A stretch of 33,896 nt of DNA from assembly GCA_903913315.1 (NCBI GenBank), contig CAIWKX010000192.1, positions 1 to 33,896 of the forward strand, read 5' to 3'. Positions 1 through 8,289 of this stretch are shown here, in pieces. The notes under the pieces were generated by a model, which saw nothing but the letters and a program-made list of their open reading frames with translations, ran no database searches and had not been told where the DNA came from. This DNA is from an uncultured Bacteroidota bacterium. Lineage in GTDB: Bacteria > Bacteroidota > Bacteroidia > Flavobacteriales > Flavobacteriaceae. A program made the translations under genes and the position numbers. Numbering within the stretch: position 1 is the first letter of the stretch; each line of letters begins with the position of its first letter.

Positions 1-71
1 AAAGTGCCTAAAACCCCATACTTATCAGCATTTATTGCTTTTGCAACTTCTTTAGCAGTGACTAAACCCAT
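1..71 (-). CDS. Truncated start of a probable PlsC/hemolysin-type acyltransferase
   Basis: Only the first 23 or so codons lie in the window; the rest is beyond the left edge. The ATG at 71 opens a frame beginning MGLVTAKEVAKAINADKYGV, free of stops to the edge. From memory this resembles the N-terminus of flavobacterial lysophospholipid acyltransferases annotated as 1-acyl-sn-glycerol-3-phosphate acyltransferase or hemolysin, but no catalytic HX4D motif is visible in so short a piece. A TATATTTG box (101-108, minus strand) lies 29 bases upstream and supports a real start. It is divergent from xth. The coding call is fairly safe; the function is an inference. Confidence 0.5.
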   Translation of the reverse strand, partial: MGLVTAKEVAKAINADKYGVLGT

Positions 72-100
72 TGAATTGTTTTTCTGTTTTGAACAAGAAA

Positions 101-108
101 CAAATATA
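101..108 (-). promoter_or_regulatory. Bacteroidota -7 box for the left-edge gene
   Basis: On the minus strand the bases read TATATTTG, matching the Bacteroidota -7 consensus TAnnTTTG, 29 bases before the ATG at 71. No clear -33 TTTG was found at the usual 19-base spacing, so this rests on one box and position. Confidence 0.4.
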
Positions 109-191
109 GTAATTCTATTTGAATGGAATTTTAAAAAACTACTATTCGTTAAATATTTGTTGTAATTACAAGCAATGAGGCTTGATTTTCA

Positions 192-199
192 TACTTTTG
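192..199 (+). promoter_or_regulatory. Bacteroidota -7 box for xth
   Basis: TACTTTTG matches the TAnnTTTG consensus and ends 20 bases before the xth ATG, giving a short leader. No convincing -33 element was seen. Confidence 0.45.
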
Positions 200-219
200 A
201 AGCACTATAAAATTTAATC

Positions 220-981
220 ATGAGAATCATTTCTTATAATGTAAATGGTATTAGAGCGGCTATTACCAAAGGTTTTTTAGATTGGTTGCAACAAGCCAAT
301 CCCGATGTTATTTGTCTTCAAGAAATTAAAGCACAAGAAGATCAAATACCCGTTCTTCAAATTGCTGAAGCGGGTTATCCTTATCAATATTATTTTCCGG
401 CGGAAAAGAAAGGCTATAGTGGTGTAGCTATTCTTTCTAAAATAGAGCCCAAAAATATAGTATATGGAACTGGAATTCAACACATGGATTTTGAAGGAAG
501 AAACCTCCGAGTAGATTTTGAAGACATTTCAGTTATGAGTTTATACTTACCTTCTGGAACGAACATCGACCGATTGGATTATAAATTTCAATATATGGAT
601 GAGTTTCACAACTATATTAATCACTTGAAAAAAGAGGTGCCCAAATTAGTTATTTGTGGTGATTACAATATCTGTCACGAAGCAATTGATATTCATGACC
701 CTATTAGAAATGCTACCGTTTCAGGGTTTTTACCTTCCGAAAGAAAGTGGTTGGATGGGTTTATGAAATCGGGCTTTATTGATAGTTTCCGACATTTTAA
801 TAAAGAACCTCATCAGTATTCTTGGTGGAGTTACAGAGCGGGTGCAAGAGGCAACAATAAAGGATGGCGCATTGATTATAATTTAGTGAGCGAAACTCTT
901 AAAGACAGGATGACAAGAGCGGTTATACTTCCTGAAGCCAAACATTCAGACCACTGTCCCATTTTGTTAGAAATTGATTAA
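220..981 (+). CDS. xth: Exodeoxyribonuclease III (AP endonuclease)
   Basis: A 253-residue enzyme of the endonuclease/exonuclease/phosphatase fold, the usual length for ExoIII/ExoA. The family cleaves the backbone at abasic sites in base excision repair and has 3'-5' exonuclease and 3'-phosphatase activity. Visible catalytic elements are the N-terminal YNVNGIRA with Asn7, the metal ligand Glu35 in LQEIKAQ, GDYN with Asp148 and Asn150, Asp219 in GWRIDY, and the C-terminal SDH with Asp244 and His245. The ATG follows a TACTTTTG promoter box. It appears to be monocistronic: the next gene starts 112 bases downstream behind its own promoter box. No residue I would expect is missing. Confidence 0.95.
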   Translation: MRIISYNVNGIRAAITKGFLDWLQQANPDVICLQEIKAQEDQIPVLQIAEAGYPYQYYFPAEKKGYSGVAILSKIEPKNIVYGTGIQHMDFEGRNLRVDFEDISVMSLYLPSGTNIDRLDYKFQYMDEFHNYINHLKKEVPKLVICGDYNICHEAIDIHDPIRNATVSGFLPSERKWLDGFMKSGFIDSFRHFNKEPHQYSWWSYRAGARGNNKGWRIDYNLVSETLKDRMTRAVILPEAKHSDHCPILLEID

Positions 982-1065
982 TGGCTCTCACATCTATTCA
1001 GCAAAATGTTAATAACAATGTCAATAACACAATTCTTTACTAGATGAACTACCATTTTGATGGTT

Positions 1066-1073
1066 TAATTTTG
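1066..1073 (+). promoter_or_regulatory. Bacteroidota -7 box for the OmpA-type lipoprotein
   Basis: TAATTTTG fits TAnnTTTG and lies 20 bases before the ATG at 1094, almost the same geometry as the box ahead of xth. Confidence 0.45.
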
Positions 1074-1093
1074 ATTACATAAATACAAAAACA

Positions 1094-2059
1094 ATGATTA
1101 AAAAAATTTCCTTAGGATTATTAGTGCTAGCACTCTCAACTTCTTGTGTCTCTAAAAAGATATACAATGATTTAGAAAACAAGTTTGCCGATTTAAAGAA
1201 AGAGAATCGAAAAATAGCTGATGATAATGAAGCTTTAACCAAAGCTAAAAATCAATTGGAGCTAGATGGCGCTAAGCTAAAAGCGGATTATGATAAATTA
1301 AAAGCGGACCATGATAAGCTTCAAGCGGATTACGCGGCCAAAGACAAAAGTTTCAAAACGCTACAAGCATCTTATAATGCTCTTGAAAAAGATAGCAATG
1401 CTGCATTAAGCAGCAATATTAATAAGAACCGCGAACTTTTAGCGCAATTAGAATCCAAAGAAAAAACATTAGCTACAGAACAAGACCGATTAAACAAATT
1501 AAAATCAGATTTGGATGCGAGTTCTAAACGATTAAGTGATTTAGAAGCCTATATTGCTGCCAAAGACGCCAATATGAAAAAGCTAAAGGAAACCTTGTTG
1601 AAATCGTTAAAAGCCTTTGATGGCAAAGGATTAACGGTGCATGAAAAAGATGGAAAAGTCTATGTTTCGATGGAAAACAAACTCCTATTTCAAACTGGAA
1701 GTTGGTCGGTCAATGCTGAAGGAAAAATAGCTGTTGTAGAAGTTGGTAAAGTTTTGGCTGAAAATCCGGACCTTTCTATTTTAATTGAAGGACACACGGA
1801 CGATGACAAAATCATAGGAAAATTAGGAGGAGGAATAGAAAACAATTGGGATTTATCGACCAAAAGAGCAACTGCTATCGTAAACATTCTTTCAGAAAAC
1901 AAAGGCGTAAACAAACAAAATCTTACTGCGGCGGGGCGGGGCGAATTTGCCCCTATCATGAGCAATGACACTCCTGAAGGCAAGGCAAAAAACCGAAGAA
2001 TCGAAATTATCTTAACTCCAAAATTGGATGAGATTTCTAAAATGTTGAATGATTTATAA
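1094..2059 (+). CDS. OmpA-family lipoprotein with long coiled coil
   Basis: 321 residues. A lipoprotein signal runs to a lipobox ending at Cys18 (STSC). Residues about 21-175 are a Lys/Glu/Asp/Ala-rich coiled coil with short internal repeats of the KLKAD-YDKLKAD type. Residues about 190-310 form an OmpA-like peptidoglycan-binding domain, with GHTDDD, NWDLSTKRA and NRRIEI motifs. The expected role is a periplasmic tether: lipid anchor in the outer membrane, helical spacer, and a domain gripping diaminopimelate in the cell wall. The sequence carries an insert-like IIGKLGGGIEN between GHTDDD and NWDLS. It is flanked by its own promoter box and a strong terminator, so it is probably a single-gene unit. 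Confidence 0.9.
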   Translation: MIKKISLGLLVLALSTSCVSKKIYNDLENKFADLKKENRKIADDNEALTKAKNQLELDGAKLKADYDKLKADHDKLQADYAAKDKSFKTLQASYNALEKDSNAALSSNINKNRELLAQLESKEKTLATEQDRLNKLKSDLDASSKRLSDLEAYIAAKDANMKKLKETLLKSLKAFDGKGLTVHEKDGKVYVSMENKLLFQTGSWSVNAEGKIAVVEVGKVLAENPDLSILIEGHTDDDKIIGKLGGGIENNWDLSTKRATAIVNILSENKGVNKQNLTAAGRGEFAPIMSNDTPEGKAKNRRIEIILTPKLDEISKMLNDL

Positions 2060-2083
2060 AATACATTTTCTAAAAAAGAAGAC

Positions 2084-2114
2084 AAAAGACTCTATTAATT
2101 AGGGTCTTTTTTTT
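2084..2114 (+). terminator. Rho-independent terminator after the OmpA lipoprotein gene
   Basis: A 9-bp stem (AAAAGACTC at 2084-2092 with GGGTCTTTT at 2102-2110, one G-T pair) closes a 9-base loop and is followed directly by a T run to 2114. It lies 25 bases after the stop codon. Confidence 0.85.
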
Positions 2115-2235
2115 CGTAGGGAAACCTATTCAATATTTTTGATAAAATCTACTATCTGTTTAATATACTGTTCAATTAGAATGATATTCTATGTCCTAGA
2201 TCTATACAGCGAAATATCGAAAAAATGCTGTCAAT

Positions 2236-2247
2236 GCTTATATAAGC
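2236..2247. other. 12-bp perfect palindrome upstream of the serine hydrolase promoter
   Basis: GCTTATATAAGC is a perfect inverted repeat 44 bases before the TAATTTTG box at 2291. It could be a small regulator's operator or chance in AT-rich sequence; no other copy was noticed in the window. Confidence 0.25.
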
Positions 2248-2290
2248 TTAAAAGAATCTTAAATTAAGGCCTTTTAAAAAATATAATAAT

Positions 2291-2298
2291 TAATTTTG
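2291..2298 (+). promoter_or_regulatory. Bacteroidota -7 box for the class A-like serine hydrolase
   Basis: TAATTTTG matches TAnnTTTG. The TTG inside it is the apparent upstream start codon of the open frame, so the box decides the start in favour of the ATG at 2320. Confidence 0.5.
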
Positions 2299-2319
2299 CA
2301 AAATGTTATACTGAAAAAT

Positions 2320-3330
2320 ATGAGCCCCGTATTTAAAAAGAAATTATCCTTGCCCTACATTGTAATTATTGCAACGGCAACTGCTATACTAACCTTTAGT
2401 ATCACCCACTTTATTAGTTCTAAAAAAGAAGCAGTACTTTTAGAAAAAGCAGATGTGAATAGTGCTTGTAGTTATTCGATAAAAAGAATGGATGGTTATA
2501 AGTTTGTAAAGCCATTAATGTTTGTGGATGAACCTTGTGAAGGCGATGGATTGATGGCTACAAAACAAGAAATAAATACAATCATTCAAAATTACAAAAC
2601 CTACAAAGGAGTTGTTGGAGCTTCCGTATATTTGAGAAATTACAGTACCAATGAATGGATGGCTGTTAATGATGAGGAAAAATACGAACCGGGATCGTTA
2701 TTTAAAATTCCTATTTTGATTACTTATTTACGAATGAATGAGATTTCTCCTGGAGTTTTGGATAAGGAACTAGTATTTAATCAACATTTTGCCATTGATA
2801 AAAATGTTGCTTTTAAATCGAAAGGAATTGAGTTTGGTAAGAGTTATAAAGTTAGAGAGTTGTTGCGCTATATGATTCAATATTCTGACAATAATGCTAC
2901 GGTGTTGTTGAATAATAATATGAATTCGGATGTGTTGTTAAAACTATTTCGAGATTTGGGTTTAGAAAAACCAGAAATTCACTCTAGTCATTATTATTTC
3001 ACGGCGAAACAATATTCATTATTTATGAGAACACTTTATAATGCGGCCTATTTGTCTATTGATGATTCTGAATTTGCGACAGAATTATTGAGTAAGTGTG
3101 ATTTTGAACAAGGAATTAAAATAGGAATTCCAAATAATGTTCTCATAGCTCATAAATTTGGCGAAGCGGGTACGCCAATAGAAATGCAACTACATGAATC
3201 GGCGATTGTTTACTTAAAAAACAAGCCCTATTTACTTACAGTGATGACTAAAGGTAAAGATAACAAAACGTTATCTAAATTAATTGGAGAAATTTCGGCT
3301 GTTACATATAAAAACATGTTGAATTTGTAG
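2320..3330 (+). CDS. Membrane-anchored class A beta-lactamase-like serine hydrolase
   Basis: 336 residues from the ATG at 2320. The frame extends to a TTG at 2296, but that codon is part of a promoter box, so the ATG is preferred. A hydrophobic segment at about residues 11-33 suggests a signal anchor or signal peptide. The penicilloyl-serine-transferase motifs are SLFK (Ser126, Lys129), SDN (189-191) and KFG (279-281) in place of the usual KTG or KSG. There is no clear Omega-loop ExxLN motif. This fits the Beta-lactamase2 family (Pfam PF13354), whose members include lactamases and cell-wall or unknown hydrolases. Resistance should not be assumed. It has its own promoter box and no partner gene. 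Confidence 0.82.
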   Translation: MSPVFKKKLSLPYIVIIATATAILTFSITHFISSKKEAVLLEKADVNSACSYSIKRMDGYKFVKPLMFVDEPCEGDGLMATKQEINTIIQNYKTYKGVVGASVYLRNYSTNEWMAVNDEEKYEPGSLFKIPILITYLRMNEISPGVLDKELVFNQHFAIDKNVAFKSKGIEFGKSYKVRELLRYMIQYSDNNATVLLNNNMNSDVLLKLFRDLGLEKPEIHSSHYYFTAKQYSLFMRTLYNAAYLSIDDSEFATELLSKCDFEQGIKIGIPNNVLIAHKFGEAGTPIEMQLHESAIVYLKNKPYLLTVMTKGKDNKTLSKLIGEISAVTYKNMLNL

Positions 3331-3532
3331 TTCATCTGCTTCTTTTTTCTGTTTATTACTATTTTTTCATTGCAATTCCGGAATTGGATATTGCAAATGC
3401 CTTACTTATTTGCTTTTTAAAATATGAAGTTGTGAAAAATAGCGTCTTATTTTAAATATTTAATAAAAATAAAGTATGACCCCCTATTTTTTACACATAA
3501 TTATACTTATAAATATTATTTTATTTAATTTT

Positions 3533-3559
3533 ACCCTATTACTTTTAGGGTTTTTATTT
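3533..3559 (+). promoter_or_regulatory. Weak hairpin plus T-rich tract in the amt leader
   Basis: ACCCTA (3533-3538) pairs with TAGGGT (3546-3551) around a 7-base loop and is followed by TTTTATTT, ending about 13 bases before the amt ATG. It has the shape of a small attenuator, but six pairs is weak and it could be chance. Confidence 0.2.
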
Positions 3560-3572
3560 AAAATATTGCTAT

Positions 3573-4904
3573 ATGTATGTAGAAAAACGTTGGGTCTCTG
3601 CTTTTGTTATTATTGCTATTGTTGCCATAACAGGATTATTTTGGCCTCATCAAACCGCAGGATCAGAATTTAATGCTGTTAGCACTATAAACTTTGCTGA
3701 TGTTGCTTGGTTGCTTACAGCTTCGTGCTTAGTGTTGTTAATGACTCCTGGATTATCTTTTTTTTATGGAGGTATGGTTGGCAAGAAAAATGTTATTTCA
3801 ACCATGCTTAAGAGTTTTATTTGCTTAGGCGTTGTTAGTTTGATATGGGTAGCTGTTGGTTTTAGTTTATCATTCGGAAGTCCAATAGGACCTACCATCG
3901 GTGGCGTTCATTATGGTATTATTGGCAATCCTTTCGACTTTGCTTTTTTTGATCAAGTAGAAATGCAGCCTCATAAGAGTTTAGCATCTACTATTCCGTT
4001 TATCCTTTTTGCACTTTTTCAAATGAAGTTTGCTGTAATCACCCCAGCTATTATTACGGGAGCTTTAGCGGAGCGCATTCGTTTTATTTCGTTTTTATTG
4101 TTTATTAGTTTGTTTACCCTTTTTATTTATGCACCATTATGCCACATGATATGGCATCCTCACGGCCTGTTAGGTGGCTATTTTGGTGTAAAGGACTTTG
4201 CTGGGGGGACGGTTGTTCACATGAGTGCGGGGTTTGCAGCCTTAGCTGGTGTAATTGTTCTTGGAAAGCGAAAAAACAGTGAGCATATTCCCACCAACAT
4301 TCCTTTTGTTTTATTGGGAACTGGATTGTTGTGGTTTGGTTGGTTTGGTTTTAATGCGGGTTCGGCCTTAGCGGCGAATGCTACTGCCGCGATGGCGTTT
4401 GCGACCACGACAATAGCTTCGGCATCGGCCATGATGACCTGGGTGTTTTTTGACCGATTGAATGGCAGACCTGTTTCAGCATTAGGGGCTTGTATAGGGG
4501 CTGTTGTTGGTTTGGTTGTTATTACTCCTTCTGCGGGTTATATTACCATACCTCAAAGTATTTTCTTTGGTTACATCGGCGCTCTTGTATCCAACTTGAT
4601 GGTGAATTGGAAACGATTAAAACAAATAGATGATACCTTAGATGTTTTTGCTTGTCATGGTGTAGGTGGAATTGTGGGAATGATTCTAACTGCCATTTTT
4701 GCACAAGGTGAAAATGCCAGCTTACTTCATGGTGGTTGGTCTGTATTTGGTCACCACATGATGGCTTTGGTGTTGGTTTCTGTCTTTACTTTTGGCGGCG
4801 CCTATTTACTATTTAAGCTGACTAATTTTATTATTCCTTTGCGAGTTACCGAAGAATCGGAAGCATTAGGATTGGATTTATCACAACACGGAGAAAAGTT
4901 CTGA
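3573..4904 (+). CDS. amt: Ammonium transporter, Amt family
   Basis: 443 residues, the normal length for an 11-helix Amt/MEP/Rh channel conducting ammonium/ammonia across the inner membrane. Family signatures include SFFYGGMVGKKN (about 62-73), DFAGGTVVHMSAG (208-220), WFGFNAGSA (about 257-265) and CHGVGGIVG (361-369). The twin pore histidines align to His216 and His362. The C-terminus ends in a GLDLSQHGE-type tail, the segment that meets PII proteins in this family. No glnB/glnK gene lies next to it in the window, unlike many amt loci. No TAnnTTTG box was found upstream. It converges with the L,D-transpeptidase gene with only 43 bases between and no visible terminator. Confidence 0.95.
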   Translation: MYVEKRWVSAFVIIAIVAITGLFWPHQTAGSEFNAVSTINFADVAWLLTASCLVLLMTPGLSFFYGGMVGKKNVISTMLKSFICLGVVSLIWVAVGFSLSFGSPIGPTIGGVHYGIIGNPFDFAFFDQVEMQPHKSLASTIPFILFALFQMKFAVITPAIITGALAERIRFISFLLFISLFTLFIYAPLCHMIWHPHGLLGGYFGVKDFAGGTVVHMSAGFAALAGVIVLGKRKNSEHIPTNIPFVLLGTGLLWFGWFGFNAGSALAANATAAMAFATTTIASASAMMTWVFFDRLNGRPVSALGACIGAVVGLVVITPSAGYITIPQSIFFGYIGALVSNLMVNWKRLKQIDDTLDVFACHGVGGIVGMILTAIFAQGENASLLHGGWSVFGHHMMALVLVSVFTFGGAYLLFKLTNFIIPLRVTEESEALGLDLSQHGEKF

Positions 4905-4947
4905 TTAATTCAAATGAGGTTATGAAAGTTTATCATTTATAGAAAAA

Positions 4948-6537
4948 CTATTTTTCTTCTAGTAGCATTTCTTCTAGTCTAGAATCTCTATCATAAATGT
5001 CTTTATAGAAATTAATAGCGCCTTTATCGTCTACCCAAGAAGTAAAATATCCAATGTAAACTGGTATTTTATGTTTGAGTGCGTACCAAGATTCTTTATT
5101 TTTATTCATGGCCTCCTCTATTTTTTCGGGGGTCCACTTTGAATCGTCTTTTAAAATTAAATTTGCAAGTTCTTTAGGTTTTTCAACACGTATGCACCCG
5201 TGACTGAATGCTTTGGATTCTGCGTTGAATAGATTTTTGGCAGGTGTATCATGCAGGTAAATATTGTTGTTATTTGGAAAGAGAAATTTAACCAAACCTA
5301 ATGAATTATCTAATCCTGGTCGTTGTCTGACTCCTCCATTATACCACTCCATGTTATGTTTTGTTAAGTAATTTTTATCTTTTTTAATAGCCGGAATAAT
5401 TTCTTTATTGAGGATACTTGTGGGTACGTTCCAATAGGGGTCAAAAACAATGTAACTTAACTCACCACTAAAAATGACTGTTTCATTCATTGCTTTTCCA
5501 ACTACTACGCTAGACACTAATGCAGGTTTTTCGTCTTTAAAATAGATTAGTTTAAAAGATGGGATGTTAATCACTATGTATTCTTTAGCTTTCGATATGT
5601 CTTTGGAAACCCATCGACATCGTTCCATATTCACTATAATTGTTTTGATTCGTTGGCTTAAGGGAATATTCATGCTAGCGATGTGTTTTGGCAAAATCAC
5701 AAAGTCACTATTAAATCCGTTTCGTTTTTTATAGTTTAACAGCCCTTTTTGAAGTTCTCTATCATATACAAAACTTTTAGAATCATTCGATATGTCTCCT
5801 GAAACAAACAATCGGGTTCGAATTTGAGGTATCATTATAGACGAGTCGTTAGGTTTTAAAGAAACAAAAGTTGCCTCTGTTATAATTGATGACCATCCGC
5901 CTTTTTTTTCAATGTCTCTATATTTTTGCAATACTTCTTTTAGTTTGTAGTATTGTGCTATTAGGTGTTTCTCTTCTATCTTGGTAGGGTCAGCCAAAAT
6001 AGAGTCTAAGTAAGCAACATAAGATAGCTTTTTTCTTGGCAAAAACCATCCTAATTCTTTAGATTTAGCATCCTCTATTCCCAAGAGCACTTTGTCAACA
6101 TAGAACAAATAATAGGAAGTCAAAAACAATTCTATCTCCAAATTAGGCTTATTCGTTTGTTTTTGAAACAAAGCATCAAACGTTGGCTTATAGGGCACCA
6201 AAGAAGCAATTCCATCCCTATCTAGATTATTAATTTTATCCGAAATTACCGCTGCTGTTTCTTTAAGTCCTTTACTATCCAGCCATAGAAAATTATAGCC
6301 TTGTTTTTTATAAATTTCAACTACTTGCTTTTTATAGTATATCAACTTGGGATATTTAACATAGAAAGCCTCTATTAAAGTACTATCAAATGCGACCAAA
6401 TGTGTTGCTTTATTTCCTATTGTATGGTTTGGACTAACCTTTAATGGATTACTTTCCTTGTTATGACAAGATTCAATCACCACAAACCCAAAAAGAAAAA
6501 ACAAAAATGAAAGACGAGTTCCCATTCCTTTCATCAT
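4948..6537 (-). CDS. YcbB-like L,D-transpeptidase
   Basis: 529 residues. A hydrophobic start with a possible lipobox at Cys24 (VIESC) points to a periplasmic lipoprotein. The middle (about 50-270) has the layout of the L,D-transpeptidase scaffold region, with a peptidoglycan-binding-like stretch near 255-290. The YkuD catalytic domain spans about 318-480. It contains the active-site motif SHGCIRV, with His447 and nucleophile Cys448, preceded by NIYLHDTP. The family forms 3-3 cross-links between diaminopimelate residues in peptidoglycan or attaches proteins to it. The start could be Met1, Met2 or Met5. The gene is divergent from the NTF2-like gene with an 87-base gap in which I see no consensus promoter. 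Confidence 0.9.
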   Translation of the reverse strand: MMKGMGTRLSFLFFLFGFVVIESCHNKESNPLKVSPNHTIGNKATHLVAFDSTLIEAFYVKYPKLIYYKKQVVEIYKKQGYNFLWLDSKGLKETAAVISDKINNLDRDGIASLVPYKPTFDALFQKQTNKPNLEIELFLTSYYLFYVDKVLLGIEDAKSKELGWFLPRKKLSYVAYLDSILADPTKIEEKHLIAQYYKLKEVLQKYRDIEKKGGWSSIITEATFVSLKPNDSSIMIPQIRTRLFVSGDISNDSKSFVYDRELQKGLLNYKKRNGFNSDFVILPKHIASMNIPLSQRIKTIIVNMERCRWVSKDISKAKEYIVINIPSFKLIYFKDEKPALVSSVVVGKAMNETVIFSGELSYIVFDPYWNVPTSILNKEIIPAIKKDKNYLTKHNMEWYNGGVRQRPGLDNSLGLVKFLFPNNNNIYLHDTPAKNLFNAESKAFSHGCIRVEKPKELANLILKDDSKWTPEKIEEAMNKNKESWYALKHKIPVYIGYFTSWVDDKGAINFYKDIYDRDSRLEEMLLEEK

Positions 6538-6624
6538 AATTTAAGTCGTTTAATTATCTTATAAATTTACTACTTTTACGTGAGTTAATTTTACACAACT
6601 TCAACTATTTATTACATATAAATC

Positions 6625-7125
6625 ATGCGAAAACTATTTTTATCCCTTCTTTTTATTTGTTGTTTTATTTCAATACAGGCACAAGACAAAAGCAAAGAAC
6701 AAATCAATATCCTTTTAGACCATTGGCATAAAGCCGCTGCGAATGCGAACTTCAATGACTATTTTAATGTGTTGACCGATGATGCTATTTATGTTGGGAC
6801 TGATGCTACAGAACATTGGAATAAAACCGCTTTTGAAACCTTTGCAAAACCCTATTTTGACAAAGGAAAGGCTTGGAGCTTTACTGCATTAGAACGACAT
6901 ATCTATTTTTCTTCCGATGGGAAAATGGCATGGTTTGATGAACTATTAGACACGCAAATGAAAATTTGTAGAGGGAGTGGCGTTTTAATTAAAATAAAAA
7001 ACAATTGGAAGATAAAGCAGTATGTGCTTTCGATGACCATACCCAATGACAACACGAATGAGGTGGTAAAAACAAAAGCGACTATAGAAGACGTTTTGAT
7101 TGATCAATTGAAAAAGCAGCACTAG
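6625..7125 (+). CDS. Secreted NTF2/SnoaL-like protein
   Basis: 166 residues. A signal peptide ends near AQ at residue 20. The remainder is one cone-shaped NTF2-fold domain of the SnoaL/DUF4440 type. Visible features are the LDHWHKAAANANFNDYF helix, the YVGTDATEHW strand-turn and the closing WKIKQYVLSM strand. These domains bind small molecules or act as enzymes with very varied substrates, so the specific function is unknown. The protein is probably periplasmic. The gene converges with the L-threonine dehydrogenase gene across a long inverted repeat. Confidence 0.8.
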   Translation: MRKLFLSLLFICCFISIQAQDKSKEQINILLDHWHKAAANANFNDYFNVLTDDAIYVGTDATEHWNKTAFETFAKPYFDKGKAWSFTALERHIYFSSDGKMAWFDELLDTQMKICRGSGVLIKIKNNWKIKQYVLSMTIPNDNTNEVVKTKATIEDVLIDQLKKQH

Positions 7126-7139
7126 ACCGAACTACTTTA

Positions 7140-7203
7140 AAAAAAAAGGAACACAGATTGAAGAAATTTTAAAAATTTATATAATTTCTTCAATCTGTGT
7201 TCC
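7140..7203 (-). terminator. Long perfect hairpin, terminator of the tdh-like gene
   Basis: A perfect 21-bp inverted repeat (7148-7168 with 7183-7203) encloses a 14-base loop. Read on the minus strand it is followed by a run of T, the form of a terminator for the gene ending at 7227. On the plus strand the hairpin is flanked by A, so it would work less well for the NTF2-like gene. The stem is longer than any other terminator here and its core ACACAGATT resembles intergenic repeats I recall from Flavobacterium genomes. Confidence 0.75.
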
Positions 7204-7226
7204 AAAAAATAGTCACAACAAAATCG

Positions 7227-8168
7227 CTACTTTTTAAGATTCTTCAACATCACTTGGGTCATAGAATCCATTTCAAATTGATGTTTCCATCCCCAATCTT
7301 CTCTTGCAGAAGAATCATCAATTGAAGCAGGCCAGCTGTCTGCAATTTTTTGACGGAAGTCGGGTTTGTATGAAATGGTAAAATCAGACATGTGTTTTTT
7401 AATTTCATTAGCAATTTCAGCTGGTGTAAAACTAATTCCAGCTAAGTTGTAAGATGAGCGAATTTTTACCTCTTCAGCGGTGGCTTGCATTATTTCTACT
7501 GTGGCTCTAATGGCATCATCCATATACATCATTGGCAATTTTGTGTCTTCTGAAAGGAAACATTCAAACTTTCCGGCTTCTAATGCTTTGTGGTAAATAT
7601 CAACCGCATAATCGGTGGTTCCTCCTCCTGGTTCAGTTGTCCAACTGATTAATCCTGGATAACGAACGCTTCTCACATCAACTCCATATTGGCGGTGGTA
7701 GTATTCACACCATCTTTCGCCTGTTTGTTTACTGATTCCGTACACAGTAGTTGGCTCCATAATAGTGAATTGAGGGGTGTTTTCTCTTGGCGTTGTAGGT
7801 CCAAATACGGCAATACTTGATGGCCAGAATATCTTTTTAATCTTTTTAGCTTTCGCCAAATTCAGTACGTGAAACAACGAGTTCATGTTTAAATCCCAAG
7901 CAAAAGCTGGGTTTTTCTCAGCAGTTGCTGATAATAATGCCGCCATTAAATAGACATCGGTAATTTGATATTGTTCAATTAAATGTTCGATTTGATTGTA
8001 ATCTAAAGCATTTACTACTTCAAAGATTCCGTTGTTTACAATATCGTTATTGAGTTTTCTAATGTCGGAGGCAATTACGTTGTCGTTTCCGTATATGCTT
8101 CGAAGTTTTGTAGTTAGTTCGGTGCCTATTTGTCCACAGGCACCAATAATTAAAATTTTAGTTGTCAT
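7227..8168 (-). CDS. L-threonine 3-dehydrogenase, short-chain (epimerase-like) type
   Basis: 313 residues of the extended short-chain dehydrogenase/NAD-dependent epimerase fold. Its sequence resembles the flavobacterial SDR-type L-threonine dehydrogenases rather than the zinc-dependent E. coli Tdh. The NAD-binding loop is GACGQIG (9-15). The catalytic pair is Tyr143 and Lys147 in VYGISKQTGE, with serines at WPSS (116-119) ahead of it. The reaction is NAD-dependent oxidation of L-threonine to 2-amino-3-oxobutyrate, which a ligase (Kbl) would turn into glycine and acetyl-CoA. No kbl is adjacent. The gene has its own TATCTTTG box and terminator. A generic UDP-sugar epimerase is the alternative, but the whole-length similarity favours threonine dehydrogenase. 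Confidence 0.85.
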   Translation of the reverse strand: MTTKILIIGACGQIGTELTTKLRSIYGNDNVIASDIRKLNNDIVNNGIFEVVNALDYNQIEHLIEQYQITDVYLMAALLSATAEKNPAFAWDLNMNSLFHVLNLAKAKKIKKIFWPSSIAVFGPTTPRENTPQFTIMEPTTVYGISKQTGERWCEYYHRQYGVDVRSVRYPGLISWTTEPGGGTTDYAVDIYHKALEAGKFECFLSEDTKLPMMYMDDAIRATVEIMQATAEEVKIRSSYNLAGISFTPAEIANEIKKHMSDFTISYKPDFRQKIADSWPASIDDSSAREDWGWKHQFEMDSMTQVMLKNLKK

Positions 8169-8187
8169 AGTTTGTTTGTTTGTGGTG

Positions 8188-8195
8188 CAAAGATA
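8188..8195 (-). promoter_or_regulatory. Bacteroidota -7 box for the threonine dehydrogenase gene
   Basis: On the minus strand TATCTTTG, followed by C, matches TAnnTTTG and ends 19 bases before the ATG. No clear -33 TTTG was seen. Confidence 0.5.
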
Positions 8196-8289
8196 AGGTT
8201 TTCGAATATGCTATTAAAAGTTGTGATTGTAAATATCCGCTTTAAAAACATTTATAAAACCTTTCACACTAAGTCTTAAACATATATGC

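Noticed and set aside
1690..2085. 131-codon minus-strand frame over the OmpA lipoprotein gene
   Set aside because: The plus-strand frame carries clear OmpA motifs and a promoter and terminator; the antisense frame has no family features.
3476..3673. Plus-strand 65-codon frame ahead of and overlapping amt
   Set aside because: Its hydrophobic, Leu/Ile/Tyr-rich product reflects AT-rich leader sequence, and it overlaps the amt start in another frame with no promoter or homology.
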